The translations under genes and the position numbers were made by a program. Positions 26,869 through 35,338 of a stretch of DNA of 45,526 nucleotides are shown here, in pieces. Every line of letters starts with the position of its first letter. Position 1 is the first letter of the stretch. Location of the stretch: contig NZ_WKRD01000013.1 of the NCBI RefSeq assembly GCF_009680455.1, forward strand, positions 1-45,526, read 5' to 3'. The notes beneath the pieces were generated by a model. That model was given only the letters and a program-made list of their open reading frames with translations, was not told the DNA's origin and did not search any database. The DNA is from Lachnospira eligens (lineage in GTDB: Bacteria > Bacillota > Clostridia > Lachnospirales > Lachnospiraceae).

Positions 26869-28206
26869 ATGAAATCAAATGAAATAGATATGACGACAGG
26901 TTCCCTGCCAAAGAAAATATTAATGTATTCAGTGCCGCTTATGTTGTCAAATGTACTGCAGGTTATGTTCAACCTGTGTGATGTGGCGGTAGTTGGTAAA
27001 TTTGTAGGACCACTGGCACTTGGTGCGGTAGGTTCAACGAGTATAATTATTACATTGACAACCGGCATCCTGCTAGGACTAGCAGGTGGTGTCAACGCTG
27101 TAGTCGCGCTGTTTGTGGGGGCTAAGAATAGTGCAAATGTAAAGAAAGCAGTCCACACTTCAATTGTAATATGCATGATTGCGGGACTGCTGCTGCTTTT
27201 GTCTGGACTGTTCCTTTCAAGACCGGTGCTGAATCTTATAGGAACTAAGAAAGAACTGATAGATGGTGCAGTTATATATCTTACAATATATCTTCTTGGT
27301 TCACCGGCACTTGCCATGTATAACTATGGTAACGCAGTGTTAAGTGCAGTTGGAGATACCAAAAGGCCACTTATGTATCTTATTACAGCGGGGATAATTA
27401 ATGTGGTACTTAATCTGTTCTTTGTAATAGTATGCAGGCTTGGAGTTGTCGGTGTTGCACTGGCAAGTATAATATCACAGTATATATCAGCATTTCTGAT
27501 ACTTAAATTCCTGTTTGGCTGTGGCAAGGATTACGGACTTTATATAACAAATATAGGAATGGATTCGCATATAGCAGCGAGAGTGTTAAAGATTGGATTG
27601 CCTGCAGCAGTACAGTATTCACTTTTTGCAGTTGCCAATCTGTACATACAGACGGCAGTTAATTCATTTGACCATGTAGTTGTTGAGGGCAATTCGGCTG
27701 CGGCTAATGCTGATAACATTGTGTATGATATGATGGCGGCATTCTATACTGCATGTACAAGCTTTATAGCGCAGAATCTAGGAGCAAGAAAGCGTGACAG
27801 GATTAGGAAAGCATATCTTGTTACACAGATGTATTCATTTATTATAGGAGCAGTGCTTGGTGCATTGCTTGTAGTTTTCAGGACACAGTTTCTTAGTCTG
27901 TTTACAAGTGATCCGGATGTGCTGCATTACGGCTCAATAAGACTGGGAATAATGGGATGCTCTTATTTTGTATCCGCATTTATGGATAATGCGGCAGCGG
28001 GAGCAAGAGGACTTGGCAGAAGCGTTATACCTACAATAATAGTTATAATGGGTTCTGTTGTATTTAGAATCATATGGGTGTGTACAATATTTGCAAGTAT
28101 ACATACACTGATGTCACTCTATCTTGTGTATGCGAGTGCGTGGGCATTTACATCTATTATAGGAACGGTGTATTTTATAATAATATTCAGAAAGACTTTG
28201 AGATAA
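26869..28206 (+). CDS. MATE-family efflux transporter
   Basis: 445 residues with twelve predicted membrane segments, in the two six-helix halves of the MATE fold. The N-terminus MTTGSLPKKILMYSVPLMLSN and the stretch VAVVGKFVGPLALGAVGST are typical of the DinF/NorM-like branch. Ion-coupled export of drugs or metabolites across the cell membrane is likely; the substrate cannot be told from sequence. The ATG lies 4 bp after the AlkD-like gene, whose end supplies a weak AAGGTT ribosome site. Confidence 0.93.
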   Translation: MKSNEIDMTTGSLPKKILMYSVPLMLSNVLQVMFNLCDVAVVGKFVGPLALGAVGSTSIIITLTTGILLGLAGGVNAVVALFVGAKNSANVKKAVHTSIVICMIAGLLLLLSGLFLSRPVLNLIGTKKELIDGAVIYLTIYLLGSPALAMYNYGNAVLSAVGDTKRPLMYLITAGIINVVLNLFFVIVCRLGVVGVALASIISQYISAFLILKFLFGCGKDYGLYITNIGMDSHIAARVLKIGLPAAVQYSLFAVANLYIQTAVNSFDHVVVEGNSAAANADNIVYDMMAAFYTACTSFIAQNLGARKRDRIRKAYLVTQMYSFIIGAVLGALLVVFRTQFLSLFTSDPDVLHYGSIRLGIMGCSYFVSAFMDNAAAGARGLGRSVIPTIIVIMGSVVFRIIWVCTIFASIHTLMSLYLVYASAWAFTSIIGTVYFIIIFRKTLR

Positions 28207-28207
28207 A

Positions 28208-28248
28208 AGGGCTGTGTCTTAACACATATAATCGTTAAGGCACAGCCT
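28208..28248. terminator. Bidirectional terminator between MATE and Rpn-family genes
   Basis: A long stem (AGGCTGTGTCTTAAC-like left arm 28208-28223, GTTAAGGCACAGCCT right arm 28234-28248) with a 10-nt loop lies between the convergent genes. T-rich sequence follows on the plus side. Confidence 0.82.
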
Positions 28249-28256
28249 GTTTAATA

Positions 28257-29234
28257 TTAGTTATTATTAGCGATAGCAGCTTCTGCTCTTTCTAAATCTT
28301 CTTTGGTATATTTAGTTAATATCTGTTCTTTAGTTATTCCGAATTCTAGCATGGAAATTATTGAATTGACTTTTTCAGTGTCTATGCCAAGTTCAATACC
28401 CTCATTTCTGCCTTTGCTTTCACATTCAGCCTGAAATCGTTTCATTGCTTCACACATATTAACAGTCCCTCCTTGTTCATTATCTATACATAAGTCCATA
28501 AGCTTTGGAACTGAGGTTATGCTACATATCAGTTCCATTACATCAATATCTACATTGCGGGATTCATATTCACGATATATTGAATCGAAATCATCGTTAT
28601 ATATGTTCCTTATAATATTAAACACATTTCTTACATCTTCATTATAAAATGTATACTTATCAGAATCAAGTATCTGAACCAGATTTAACTTATAGTCGGA
28701 GAAGTAAGTTTTGATATTATCAGGCATGGAAACCATCATGTCAGAGAGGCATGATGGGCCGTCCCATAATGAATCACCATAGTATAAAACGAGCGTGATG
28801 ATAGGGTGGAAGCGGTCAGATTTGTCAATTCCAGATAAGAATTCTTCAGGAGAGCTGAAAGAATCCTTATTTAGCTTATGCTGTTTCTTGATGTCGTTGT
28901 ATTCCTTTATGTAGCCGAGTGCGTCATAGGTCATGGTTCGCAAAGGCATGGCATAATGTGTCTTATCCTGAATCTCAAGACCGAGAATATTAAACTCTAC
29001 GCCGTCTGACATCTTCTTTACAACATCTCTGTTTCTGGTAATAGATTCATTGTAATTCTTAGACTGGATAGTAGCAGAAACATCAGTGTCCATCTCAGTA
29101 AGCTTATCAGGCTTAAGCACCTGCCTGCCATTAAAGACAGTAGCATTGAAAAGGTCTGCAAAATGTTCATTATCGCGCCAGAAAGTCTTAAGAGAGACAT
29201 CTTTCTGGTGAGTAGTGCGGTTGTTATTATTCAT
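28257..29234 (-). CDS. Rpn-family PD-(D/E)XK nuclease / putative transposase (second type)
   Basis: 325 residues. The start MNNNNRTTHQKDVSLKTFWRDNEHFADLFNATVF and the core EFNILGLEIQ (E-x-Q) followed by MPLRTMTYDALGYIKEY match the Rpn/PDDEXK transposase family abundant in Lachnospiraceae. A block SDRFHPIITLVLYYGDSLWDGP is also family-typical, and the tail ends in a coiled region (SIISMLEFGITKEQIL). It is not a close copy of the gene at 7666-8538. Transcribed divergently from pstS. No inverted repeats or target duplications mark it as an insertion sequence, so the transposase label is historical. Confidence 0.88.
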   Translation of the reverse strand: MNNNNRTTHQKDVSLKTFWRDNEHFADLFNATVFNGRQVLKPDKLTEMDTDVSATIQSKNYNESITRNRDVVKKMSDGVEFNILGLEIQDKTHYAMPLRTMTYDALGYIKEYNDIKKQHKLNKDSFSSPEEFLSGIDKSDRFHPIITLVLYYGDSLWDGPSCLSDMMVSMPDNIKTYFSDYKLNLVQILDSDKYTFYNEDVRNVFNIIRNIYNDDFDSIYREYESRNVDIDVMELICSITSVPKLMDLCIDNEQGGTVNMCEAMKRFQAECESKGRNEGIELGIDTEKVNSIISMLEFGITKEQILTKYTKEDLERAEAAIANNN

Positions 29235-29468
29235 ATGTCGCCTTTCTTAAATGTTTCATATGTGAGATATAGTTAAAATATAAAATGATGCATCAATGTG
29301 TAATATATAATAACAATATGAAAAGTATATGTCAATATAATTTATAAAATATATTATACATCAATATTCTCAATGGTAATCATGAAGAAATTATGAAAAA
29401 CGGCACGATTTTAAGGATGATACAGATACTGCTGTATGTCTAAATAAAATAATCAATCACATACATTT

Positions 29469-29508
29469 TACAAAAACTTTACGAACGTGAGATTATGCAT
29501 TTTACATA
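29469..29508 (+). promoter_or_regulatory. PHO-box-like direct repeats upstream of pstS
   Basis: TTTACA (29469-29474), TTTACG (29480-29485) and TTTACA (29503-29508) are spaced 11 and 23 bp start to start. Tandem TT(A/T)ACA repeats with 11-bp periodicity are the known binding pattern of PhoP/PhoB-type regulators, and pst is the classic target. No phoP/phoR pair is in the window, so the regulator is inferred. Confidence 0.55.
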
Positions 29509-29523
29509 ACATTGATAACATAC

Positions 29524-29560
29524 CCTCTGCAAGCAGATGCAGAGGGTTTTCTTTTTTGAG
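29524..29560 (+). terminator. T-tailed hairpin in the pstS leader (possible attenuator)
   Basis: ACCCTCTGC (29524-29532) pairs with GCAGAGGGT (29541-29549), 8-nt loop, then TTTCTTTTTT. The upstream gene is on the other strand, so this plus-strand terminator has no gene to end; it lies between the PHO-like repeats and pstS and may reduce read-through into pst. Confidence 0.7.
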
Positions 29561-29658
29561 ACGACTCACATATCATTCGGTCAGGAAACTGATTCAAGCC
29601 CCTATGAAAATCTTCTGTTAATGCTTGCAAATAAAAAAAGAGGAAGGTAACGAAAGTT

Positions 29659-30528
29659 ATGAGAAAAGGAATTAAAAAGTTACTTACAGTTGCATTAACA
29701 GCAACATTAGGTCTTGCAGCATTAGCAGGCTGTGGAACAGGTACATCATCAAATGGAGATGGCTCAGCAAACGGAGGCACAACTAAGGAGCTTTCAGGAA
29801 AGATTCAGTTAGCAGGAAGTACATCAATGGAAAAGATGTGCGGCGCTCTCATGGAAGCATTCATGGAAGAATATCCTAATGTAACAGTAACAACAGAATA
29901 TACAGGTTCAGGCGCAGGTATCGAGTCAGTAACATCCGGAGCAGTTGATATTGGTAACGCTTCAAGAGCTTTATCAGATAAAGAAAAGTCAGCAGGTATT
30001 GAGGAGAATATCGTAGCAATTGATGGTATCGCAATGATTACTGATAAGAACAACAAGGTTACTAATGTAACAAAGCAGCAGCTTACAGATATCTACACAG
30101 GAAAGATTACTAACTGGAAGGACCTTGGCGGTTCAGACGAAGCTATCGTAGTAATCGGCAGAGAGGCAGCTTCTGGTACAAGAGGAGCATTTGAGGAACT
30201 TCTTGAAGTTAAGAATAAATGTGCATATGCACAGGAACTTGACAGTACAGGCGCTGTACTTGCCAAGGTAGCAGCAACTCCAGGTGCAATCGGATATGTT
30301 TCATTAGATGTAGTTGATAAGACAGTTGCAGCTTTAAAGCTTGATGGTGTAGATGCAACAGAGGATAACATTAAGGCTGGTAAGTATACACTTTCAAGAC
30401 CGTTTGTAATGGCTACTAAGGGTTCTGTTTCATCACAGAGTGAACTTGTTCAGACATGGTTCAACTTCGTAAAGTCTGACGCAGGCAAGAAGGTTATCAA
30501 GGGTGTAGGCTTAATCCTCCCAGAGTAA
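29659..30528 (+). CDS. pstS: Phosphate ABC transporter, phosphate-binding lipoprotein
   Basis: Captures phosphate outside the cell for the PstCAB permease. The signal peptide ends in lipobox LAGC with Cys25, followed by a Gly/Ser/Asn-rich spacer. Phosphate-binding stretches are visible: STSMEKMC near residue 55, SRALSDKEK and GREAASGTRGAFEE. At 289 residues it is full length. GAGGAAGG precedes the ATG. It is the first gene of pstSCAB-phoU, and the strong signals upstream fit phosphate-starvation control. Confidence 0.97.
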   Translation: MRKGIKKLLTVALTATLGLAALAGCGTGTSSNGDGSANGGTTKELSGKIQLAGSTSMEKMCGALMEAFMEEYPNVTVTTEYTGSGAGIESVTSGAVDIGNASRALSDKEKSAGIEENIVAIDGIAMITDKNNKVTNVTKQQLTDIYTGKITNWKDLGGSDEAIVVIGREAASGTRGAFEELLEVKNKCAYAQELDSTGAVLAKVAATPGAIGYVSLDVVDKTVAALKLDGVDATEDNIKAGKYTLSRPFVMATKGSVSSQSELVQTWFNFVKSDAGKKVIKGVGLILPE

Positions 30529-30565
30529 GCCGCGGTTAATATAGATTCTGAATGGAGAGATTGAC

Positions 30566-31558
30566 ATGGATGAGGTTATAAATGTTGGTATGAATAAAAT
30601 AAATAAAACGCCAGAAGCTGTTAAGGCAACAGCAAACAGTTCGTTAAAGGGTAATAAAAAGTCAAAGCATGCAAGTGAAAGCGTGGCACGGTTTATATTC
30701 CTTATATGTGCGGTAGTAGCTATCCTGGCAGTCTGCTCCATTACCATCTATATGTTTATAAAAGGAACAGAGAGTCTTAAAAGTGTCGGAATAGCAGACT
30801 TGCTCTTTAAAACAGTATGGGCGCCAACTGCTACACCGCCTGCATATGGAATTGTATACATAATTCTTTCATCAATAGTAGGAACAACACTTGCGATTCT
30901 TATCGGAGTTCCAATTGGATTATTAACAGCAGTTTTTTTGACAGAGATAGCAGGAAAAAAACTTGCAGCAGTAGTTCAGCCGGCAGTTGAACTGCTTGCA
31001 GCAATTCCTTCTGTTATATACGGACTTCTCGGATTAATGCTATTAAACCCCCTCCTTTATAAATTAGAAAAGCATGTATTCGCGAATTCCACAACACATC
31101 AGTACACAGGAGGAGCCAACCTCCTGGCTGCAGTGCTGGTGCTTGCAATTATGATACTTCCAACAGTTATCAATATGAGCGCGTCAGCAATCAGGGCAGT
31201 TCCAATGAATTTAAGAGCAACATCGCTTGCTCTTGGTGCAACTAAGATACAGACAATATTCAAGGTTGTAGTTCCGGCAGCCAAGTCAGGAATTATAACA
31301 GGAATCGTTTTAGGTATAGGAAGAGCCTTAGGTGAGGCAATGGCTATTAATCTGGTAGCCGGTGGTTCAGTAAATCTGCCGCTTCCATTCAACTCAGTCA
31401 GATTTCTTACAACACAGATTGTAAGTGAGATGAGTTACGCAGATGGAGTACACAGACAGGTTCTTTTCACAGTAGGACTTGTTCTTTACATTTTCATAAT
31501 GATTATTAACCTGATAATTACTTTAATGCAGAAGAAAGGGGAGAAAGCAAATGGATAA
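30566..31558 (+). CDS. pstC: Phosphate ABC transporter permease PstC
   Basis: One of the two membrane subunits of the high-affinity phosphate importer. 330 residues with about six membrane segments and the permease EAA-like loop (AIRAVPMNLRATSLALGATKIQTIF). The N-terminal 45 residues are charged and cytosolic, somewhat longer than in Escherichia coli PstC. It overlaps pstA by 8 bases, indicating coupled translation. Confidence 0.96.
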   Translation: MDEVINVGMNKINKTPEAVKATANSSLKGNKKSKHASESVARFIFLICAVVAILAVCSITIYMFIKGTESLKSVGIADLLFKTVWAPTATPPAYGIVYIILSSIVGTTLAILIGVPIGLLTAVFLTEIAGKKLAAVVQPAVELLAAIPSVIYGLLGLMLLNPLLYKLEKHVFANSTTHQYTGGANLLAAVLVLAIMILPTVINMSASAIRAVPMNLRATSLALGATKIQTIFKVVVPAAKSGIITGIVLGIGRALGEAMAINLVAGGSVNLPLPFNSVRFLTTQIVSEMSYADGVHRQVLFTVGLVLYIFIMIINLIITLMQKKGEKANG

Positions 31559-32411
31559 TCTTAAAGCTAAAAAAAGGCATACGGAAGAGATTGCAGTATA
31601 CTCAGCGATATATGTGTGTGCAGCATTTTCAGTTCTCCTGCTTTTAGGAATTATTATATATGTGTTCGCAAAGGGCGCAAGGCGTGTAAACTGGGCATTT
31701 CTTACAGGTGTTACATCAATTCTTCACGGAACTGTGGGAATTGCCGGTAATATTCTGAACACATTGATAATAATATTACTTACTATGATAATTACAACGC
31801 CAATCGGTGTAGGTGCTGCTATTTATTTAAATGAGTACGCCAAACCGGGAAAGCTTGTTACAGTTATAATATTTGCAACAGAGACACTTGCAGGAATTCC
31901 ATCAATTATATTTGGCTTGTTTGGAATGCTTTTCTTCGGACAGTTATGTCACATGGGATATTCACTTCTGACAGGTTCTCTTACACTTACATTAATGGTG
32001 CTTCCGCTTGTTACGAGAAATACACAGGAAGCGTTAAAGACTGTACCTGACAGTTTCAGAACAGGAGCGGTAGGTTTAGGCGCAGGTAAATGGTACACAA
32101 TCAGAACAATTCTTCTTCCGTCAGCAATGCCTGGAATTGTAACAGGAGTAATCCTTGCAATAGGAAGAATTATTGGTGAATCAGCAGCATTGCTTTTTAC
32201 AGCAGGAAGTGCACATCTTCTTCCAAAGACTTTCGATGCATTTCTTGAGAAAATATTTCATTCGGGCGGAACACTTACAATCCAGCTTTATTTAAGCGCA
32301 AGCAAGGGTGAATTTGAGGTGGCATTCGGCATAGCGGTTGTACTTCTTGTAATTGTACTTCTTATTAATTTTGGTACAAAGAGGCTCGCTAAGAAGCTCG
32401 AAAAGCACTAA
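31551..32411 (+). CDS. pstA: Phosphate ABC transporter permease PstA
   Basis: Second membrane subunit, 286 residues with six membrane segments. The EAA-like loop reads [25 protein letters not shown] and [14 protein letters not shown] is typical of PstA. GGGGAG lies upstream of the ATG inside the end of pstC. pstB begins 13 bp after the stop. Confidence 0.96.
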   Translation: MDNLKAKKRHTEEIAVYSAIYVCAAFSVLLLLGIIIYVFAKGARRVNWAFLTGVTSILHGTVGIAGNILNTLIIILLTMIITTPIGVGAAIYLNEYAKPGKLVTVIIFATETLAGIPSIIFGLFGMLFFGQLCHMGYSLLTGSLTLTLMVLPLVTRNTQEALKTVPDSFRTGAVGLGAGKWYTIRTILLPSAMPGIVTGVILAIGRIIGESAALLFTAGSAHLLPKTFDAFLEKIFHSGGTLTIQLYLSASKGEFEVAFGIAVVLLVIVLLINFGTKRLAKKLEKH

Positions 32412-32424
32412 TTGGGAGGAATAT

Positions 32425-33186
32425 ATGAGTAATAAGATTAAAGTTAAAGTTGAAAATCTGAACCTGTATTACGGTGAAAATCATGCCCTTAAGGATGTGA
32501 ACATGGATATACAGGAAAATGCAGTGACAGCATTTATCGGACCATCTGGCTGTGGTAAATCAACATTTTTAAAGACATTAAACCGTATGAACGACTTGGT
32601 TGACGGTGTAAGAATAGATGGCAAGGTGCTTCTTGATGGTGAGGATATATATGATCCATCAGTTGATACTACAATCCTTCGAAAGAAGGTTGGAATGGTA
32701 TTCCAGCAGCCTAATCCTTTTCCTATGAGCATATACGATAACATCGCTTATGGCCCAAGAGTTCATGGAATAAGAGATAAGAAAAGACTTGACCAGATAG
32801 TCGAGGAGAGTCTCCGTGGAGCAGCTATATTTGATGAGGTTAAGGACAGATTGAAAAAATCGGCCATGGGTCTTTCAGGCGGACAGCAGCAAAGAATCTG
32901 TATAGCAAGAGCTCTTGCGGTACAGCCTGAAGTTCTTCTTATGGATGAGCCGACATCAGCTCTTGACCCTATATCTACAGCCAAGATTGAGGAACTGATG
33001 GAAGACTTAAAGAAGAAATACACAGTAATCGTGGTAACACATAACATGCAGCAGGCAACGAGAGTTTCGGATCAGACAGCATTTTTCCTTGTAGGGGAGA
33101 TGGTGGAGTTTGGAGATACTAAGCAGATATTCTCTTACCCGCAGGATAAGAGGACAGAAGATTATATCACAGGAAGGTTTGGATGA
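32425..33186 (+). CDS. pstB: Phosphate ABC transporter ATP-binding protein
   Basis: ATPase that drives phosphate import. Walker [10 protein letters not shown] (residues 39-47), Q-loop FQQPNPFP, signature LSGGQQQR, Walker [14 protein letters not shown] and the switch His in VVTHNMQQA are intact. The start at 32425 ([12 protein letters not shown]) follows GGGAGGA; the longer frame from 32353 lies in pstA and is rejected. 253 residues is the normal length. It overlaps phoU by 4 bases. Confidence 0.97.
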   Translation: MSNKIKVKVENLNLYYGENHALKDVNMDIQENAVTAFIGPSGCGKSTFLKTLNRMNDLVDGVRIDGKVLLDGEDIYDPSVDTTILRKKVGMVFQQPNPFPMSIYDNIAYGPRVHGIRDKKRLDQIVEESLRGAAIFDEVKDRLKKSAMGLSGGQQQRICIARALAVQPEVLLMDEPTSALDPISTAKIEELMEDLKKKYTVIVVTHNMQQATRVSDQTAFFLVGEMVEFGDTKQIFSYPQDKRTEDYITGRFG

Positions 33187-33854
33187 TGAGAAGTAAATTT
33201 GACGAACAGCTTGACAGACTTAATAAAGAAATGATGAAGATGGGCTCTGCAATTGAAGATTCTATACGAAAGGCAGTTGATGCGCTTGTAAAACAGGACG
33301 CAGAGCTTGCTAAAAAGGTTATGATTCAGGACGAGGAGATTGACAGGGAGCAGAAGACTATTGAGAGTATCTGCTTTAATCTTCTTATCCAGCAACAGCC
33401 GGTTGCTAAGGATTTAAGAACAATTACAGCAGCTTTAAAGATGGTTACTGATATGGAAAGAATTGGTGACCAGGCAGCAGATATCGGCGAGATAACTATT
33501 AAACTTGCCAACCAGCCATACATAAAGAAGTTAGAGCACATCAACCAGATGGCTTCTGAGACAATGCTTATGTTAATCAGAAGTATTGAAGCTTATGTTG
33601 AGAAAGACATGGACAAGGCAAGAAAAGTTATAGCATATGATGATGTGGTAGATGACCTTTTTGAAAAGGTAAGAGATGACCTTATTGCAATGATACAGGC
33701 AGATTCAGCCAATGGTGAGCAGGCTGCAGATCTTCTTATGGTTGCCAAGTATTTTGAGAGAATAGGAGACCATGCAACTAACATTGCAGAATGGGTAATA
33801 TTTGCTCTTGATACGAAGGGAGGTTTTGATGAAAATGCTTCTGAACATTTGTAA
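33183..33854 (+). CDS. phoU: Phosphate-signalling regulator PhoU
   Basis: Negative regulator linking the Pst transporter to the phosphate two-component system. 223 residues forming two three-helix bundles; both carry the family metal-binding pattern E/D-x-x-x-D ([14 protein letters not shown] and [15 protein letters not shown]). Translation begins within the end of pstB (ATGATGA). A second ATG at 33186 is possible. A small membrane-protein gene starts inside its 3' end. Confidence 0.97.
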   Translation: MMRSKFDEQLDRLNKEMMKMGSAIEDSIRKAVDALVKQDAELAKKVMIQDEEIDREQKTIESICFNLLIQQQPVAKDLRTITAALKMVTDMERIGDQAADIGEITIKLANQPYIKKLEHINQMASETMLMLIRSIEAYVEKDMDKARKVIAYDDVVDDLFEKVRDDLIAMIQADSANGEQAADLLMVAKYFERIGDHATNIAEWVIFALDTKGGFDENASEHL

Positions 33855-34062
33855 AAATACTAATTTAACTGAAAAGAAATATGAATATCTGTTTCTTCTT
33901 CTTAACACCCTTGCATGGTGTGCAATCGGCTTTGTAGTGTGGGCGGTTGTAAGCATATTTGCATTCAAAGGAACGGAATGGATGTTTACATTCGTTGGAT
34001 ATTTTGGACTTATTCCCGGCTTTATCGGAGGGGTTGTTGAGGTCTGGAGGAATGAGCGGTAA
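33829..34062 (+). CDS. Small two-helix membrane protein overlapping phoU
   Basis: 77 residues ([20 protein letters not shown]...) with two hydrophobic segments (about residues 22-43 and 52-69) and a charged C-terminus (EVWRNER). The ATG at 33829 follows GGGAGG, while the longer frame from 33802 lacks a site. It overlaps the last 26 bases of phoU, so translation is coupled to the pst operon. I do not recognise a named family. A role at the membrane with PhoU/Pst is possible but only by position. Confidence 0.7.
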   Translation: MKMLLNICKNTNLTEKKYEYLFLLLNTLAWCAIGFVVWAVVSIFAFKGTEWMFTFVGYFGLIPGFIGGVVEVWRNER

Positions 34063-34116
34063 CGGGACTTTTATTTATATTAAAAAAGGCATAGAATATA
34101 GGCAGAGGTGATTGTT

Positions 34117-34635
34117 ATGAAATTTGCTATGAAACACGGAGGCTTATGTTCTATGTCTTTTGTTTTGCGTATATGTTTATGTGTTGTATTCTTGTGTACA
34201 TGGGTGGCGTTTCTTTGCGCGTGTGAGGGTAATGCAAGCAAAATCAGTAACACAGGTGTTGAGGAAAGCACTTACGTTTTACAGTCTGGTATTGGAACAG
34301 ATGCAGCCACTTCTTTAGAGGGACAGCCAGTGATGAGAAAAGGTTATAATCCACAGATGGATTTTGCTTATGATGAGCATGATGATGTAGATATTGACGA
34401 GAATTATGTTGGCAGCTTATGCGGTGAAGCCACAAAAGAACTTGAAACAATGTTCGGACCAGCAGAATTCTATGTGACAGCAGAAAGTAACGAAGATGAC
34501 AGTTACACAATCGATGTGTATTATAATGAAAAAGCTGCGTCATTTTCAGATGATGAGGTGGAACAGATAAGAATGTATATTAATCAGGAATACAAAGAAG
34601 TGAGACTGTCAGAGATTAATATACAGGGCTGGTAG
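34117..34635 (+). CDS. Small exported protein, possible lipoprotein
   Basis: 172 residues. The N-terminus (FVLRICLCVVFLCTWVAFLCAC) is a strong hydrophobic export signal ending in a Cys that could be lipidated, although LCAC is a weak lipobox. The mature part is acidic and ends in a compact domain (LETMFGPAEFYVTAESNED and SDDEVEQIRMYINQEY), which suggests an alpha-beta fold. The ATG at 34117 has GAGGTG upstream; a GTG at 34108 is less likely. Family not recognised. It lies 54 bp after the small membrane protein and is perhaps the last gene of the pst unit. Confidence 0.7.
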   Translation: MKFAMKHGGLCSMSFVLRICLCVVFLCTWVAFLCACEGNASKISNTGVEESTYVLQSGIGTDAATSLEGQPVMRKGYNPQMDFAYDEHDDVDIDENYVGSLCGEATKELETMFGPAEFYVTAESNEDDSYTIDVYYNEKAASFSDDEVEQIRMYINQEYKEVRLSEINIQGW

Positions 34636-34796
34636 TTGTAAATTAAGCCAGCTTATGTTATATTAATTGAGGCGTTGAATTGGGGACACCACTTTTCAAG
34701 ACCAGCAGACAGGATTATATGAATGAATCATGTCAGCGAACATACAACAGGCGTCGGTAATAAAAGATTTCCGGCGTGTTTATATTATGATTTTAA

Positions 34797-34832
34797 AGGC
34801 AGAACCAGCTGGAAAGCGGTTCTGCCTTTTTT
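34797..34832 (+). terminator. Terminator preceding structured element copy B
   Basis: A 9-bp perfect stem GGCAGAACC (34798-34806) with GGTTCTGCC (34818-34826) is followed by six T residues. The element at 34834 begins immediately after, exactly as at copy A. Confidence 0.92.
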
Positions 34833-34833
34833 G

Positions 34834-34962
34834 CGCGAGCAGCGATGAGAGAAGGCATGGAAAGTTCACAGTCGTGCTTGCACGAGCTGTGAACTTTATA
34901 TGGGTTCTCAAGGAGCGCCGCGACAATGCCAGAATGAAATTCTGGCATATGAGCTGCTCGCG
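34834..34962. repeat. Structured 129-nt intergenic element, copy B
   Basis: Same architecture as 26021-26149: a perfect outer stem CGCGAGCAGC (34834-34843) with GCTGCTCGCG (34953-34962), a long hairpin 34861-34897 (AAAGTTCACAG and CTGTGAACTTT around TCGTGC-TT-GCACGA) and a hairpin 34928-34946 (GCCAGAAT-GAA-ATTCTGGC). The pairing is more perfect than in copy A. A further perfect hairpin follows at 34979-35010. The element lies between a terminator and thiS. It may be a non-coding RNA, a leader of the downstream gene or a non-autonomous palindromic repeat. ORFs overlapping it are artefacts. Confidence 0.85.
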
Positions 34963-34978
34963 AAGCAATGAGCCGTGC

Positions 34979-35010
34979 AAGCTGGAATGTGCTTGCACAA
35001 ATTCCAGCTT
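34979..35010. repeat. Perfect hairpin next to structured element copy B
   Basis: AAGCTGGAAT (34979-34988) pairs with ATTCCAGCTT (35001-35010); the inner GTGC-TT-GCAC repeats the apical hairpin of the 129-nt element. It has no counterpart at copy A and ends 45 bp before the thiS start. Confidence 0.75.
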
Positions 35011-35055
35011 ATACGGCGAATGCCCATAATGAACAACGAAGGGAAAGGAGAGTCT

Positions 35056-35265
35056 ATGGTACAGATTAACGGAGAGCAGGTTGAAGCTTCAAAGGTTGTG
35101 GGGAAAACACTTCTTGCTTATGTAACAGAGGCAGGGTATGACCCTGTAGGCATTGTGATTGAGAAGAATATGGAAATAATTCACAGGGAAGACTTTGACA
35201 AGGTTAATATTGCTGATGAAGATGTGATTGAGATATTGCATTTTGTTGGCGGCGGACAGTTTTAA
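35056..35265 (+). CDS. thiS: Sulfur carrier protein ThiS with a two-residue C-terminal extension
   Basis: A 69-residue beta-grasp protein that carries sulfur as a C-terminal thiocarboxylate for thiazole formation. MVQINGEQVEASKVVGKTLLAYV and VIEKNMEIIHREDFDKV match ThiS. Bacillus subtilis ThiS ends HFVGGG; here the gene reads HFVGGGQF before the TAA, so the glycine is not terminal and would need trimming before ThiF could adenylate it. The ATG at 35056 follows AAAGGAGAG; the longer frame from 34975 begins inside the structured element and is rejected. thiG follows about 500 bp later. No thiF is present in the window. Confidence 0.88.
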   Translation: MVQINGEQVEASKVVGKTLLAYVTEAGYDPVGIVIEKNMEIIHREDFDKVNIADEDVIEILHFVGGGQF

Positions 35266-35338
35266 TATGAGTTTAGTCTGAGAGCAGGGAGTCTGGCTGC
35301 TTATAAGCAATGTCAGAGCGGTTAATAATAGGCAAAGA

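Larger units (their letters stand above)
29235..29658. other. Divergent intergenic region, Rpn-family gene / pst operon
   Basis: About 420 bp without a gene. It holds the promoter side of the minus-strand nuclease, three TTTAC(A/G) repeats (29469-29508) and a T-tailed hairpin (29524-29560) ahead of pstS. Nothing else was found in the AT-rich part 29235-29400. Confidence 0.6.

Noticed and set aside
34730..35029. Short ORF over structured element copy B
   Set aside because: Similarity to the ORF at copy A comes from the repeated RNA/DNA element, whose changes preserve base pairing rather than protein sequence.
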